A stretch of DNA of 64,000 nt from Solenopsis invicta (Eukaryota > Arthropoda > Insecta > Hymenoptera > Formicidae), in contig NC_052676.1 in the NCBI RefSeq assembly GCF_016802725.1, positions 5,845,433 to 5,909,432 of the forward strand, read 5' to 3'. This document shows positions 62,801 through 64,000 of the stretch, piece by piece. Each line of letters begins with the position of its first letter. Within the stretch, counting starts at the first letter, position 1. A program made the position numbers and the translations under genes. The notes below the pieces were generated by a model. That model did not search any database. It had not been told where the DNA came from and saw only the letters and a list, made by a program, of their open reading frames with translations.

Positions 62801-64000
62801 GCAGGGAGAGGGAGTAACTGAGAAGGGAGACGTTATTATTTATACGCGCCATTATATGTCAGCCGGGAGTCGCGGGAATATTGTTCAAGACATCCCGCGC
62901 ATACATTACGCGCGCAAGCGGGGAGAGGAGGAGGGGGGTGGGCAAAGGGAGAGGAGGGGTGGTTGTCGTAGCATGGCAGGCTTTTATTACCGCGACCACT
63001 TATTTGTTAACATAATATACACATTACGGGGCGGTGGCTTCGCGGTAGCACGCGCCACCCTGTCTTCGACACGGCGGGACGAGGAGGGGTGACTCCGGAG
63101 GGGGTGGCTTTTAGACACGGTGGACGATTTTTCGCGTGTGCCACCCCCTTTTCATTCGGAGCCACTCTTCGACCTCTTTATGAGCCAGGAATTGTCGCTT
63201 TTAAATTAAACGAACTCCCCCCATTCCCCGCAACGACATCAATATTGAGGTCTAATGTCTCAGCGAGGAAAGGGAGGAACGCCATTCATAAGGGATAAGA
63301 GAAAATCTGCCTCTCTAAGATCGAAGACTCTTTCGGAGAGATTTCTGATTCTTAGATGTTCAAATTCTACAGATAAACGCAACGATTCACGTATCTCCTG
63401 TCACTGTACGAACGTTTGAATGCTCTCATTGACTTATTCGAACCTACATTGATGGATAAATCAGGGATCCGGGATCAGAACGATCGAACCGATAAATTCT
63501 TCCTTGCGTTTAGCATAAACGTGAGCGACAATGGTGATTCGTCAGAACGCTCCGTTCGGGACCTCGTACGGACCCCTCCTACGCGCGAGGGGTCAATCCG
63601 GATCGGGGTTGAGGCAGATAGGGCCATGAAAAATCGCGGAATCAAAACACTGCGGCACGATAATCGTCAGGAGCTCCCAAGGATCACGAATAAACATTCG
63701 TTATCCTTTGCACAATGGCTCGCACAATGGGGACCGGTTTTCGCGCACGCTTATGATGTATTATGGGAGAAAAGCGGAAACGTATGTTTTTACCCCAGTT
63801 TCCCCCGTTTAGTGGCGTTTAGTTCGCTCCACTGGCTCGCATTTATTTTTCTCCCCTCCACTACTTTCACCCTCAACCCCCTCGGCCTTACCCTCTGCCT
63901 TCCTGACTTTTCGTCATTCTTTCTGCCGGAAAAAGCGCAATGTCGTAACTACCGCATTCTCAGAATTTTAATAATCTTGACTTTCTGGCTTTCTGGATTT

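Larger units (their letters stand above)
36061..64000. other. About 28 kb gene-poor region upstream of Sox
   Basis: No protein-coding exon or RNA gene recognised. CpG-rich patches lie at about 36420-36880, 38400-39030, 39800-40200, 42120-42760, 43220-44000, 45230-45520, 48280-48800, 51890-52540, 53680-54200, 55750-57260, 57640-59260, 59500-59930, 61170-61720, 61960-62500 and 62700-63970. The AT-rich parts hold the MITEs and foldback repeats listed separately. The stretch 60430-61170 is AT-rich with nothing recognisable in it. Confidence 0.55.

Noticed and set aside
1..64000. CRISPR array, bacterial operon, phage or virus-derived gene
   Set aside because: No regularly spaced direct repeats, no ribosome-binding-site/operon structure and no viral protein motifs. 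The spliced genes show a eukaryotic chromosome.

Overview
The window is nuclear DNA of an insect. AT-rich non-coding sequence alternates with CpG-dense GC-rich patches, there are many short foldback/MITE-type repeats and microsatellites, and the few real coding pieces are spliced exons separated by long introns. The CpG-rich mosaic and the two recognisable proteins suggest a hymenopteran, possibly an ant. That lineage call is an inference from composition and not from a marker gene. Two genes can be supported.

(1) The last two coding exons of the peroxisome-biogenesis AAA ATPase Pex1 lie on the + strand (3836-3948 and 4041-4113). They are joined by a 92-bp GT-AG intron and followed by a polyadenylation signal. 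No other Pex1 exon was found in the first 3.8 kb. Either the gene continues leftwards across a long intron, or this is a detached 3' fragment.

(2) A complete-looking group B2 Sox transcription factor (Sox21 type) lies on the - strand. Exon 1 (34628-34420) holds the short N-terminus and most of the HMG box. A 9,052-bp intron splits the box. Exon 2 (25367-24539) holds the end of the box and the whole C-terminal region, for 345 residues in total.

Region by region: 1-3835 is intergenic or intronic and contains a palindrome of about 950 bp. 3836-4113 is the Pex1 tail. 4114-24538 is about 20 kb without a recognisable gene, made of alternating CpG-rich and AT-rich blocks. 24539-34628 is the Sox gene. 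34629-64000 is about 29 kb without a recognisable gene; it carries a CpG-rich patch just 5' of Sox and a cluster of TA-flanked miniature inverted-repeat elements between 37 and 55 kb. This layout, one developmental transcription factor with a large intron inside a gene desert, is what one expects around a Sox locus with distributed enhancers. None of the non-coding DNA can be shown to be an enhancer from sequence alone.

The most interesting unexplained structure is the set of long inverted repeats. The two largest are at about 300-1249 (perfect 78-bp GC-rich inner arms) and 53068-53602. Several dispersed repeat families each have two or more diverged copies in the window. Almost all long open frames here are chance frames in GC-rich or low-complexity DNA and are not reported as genes.
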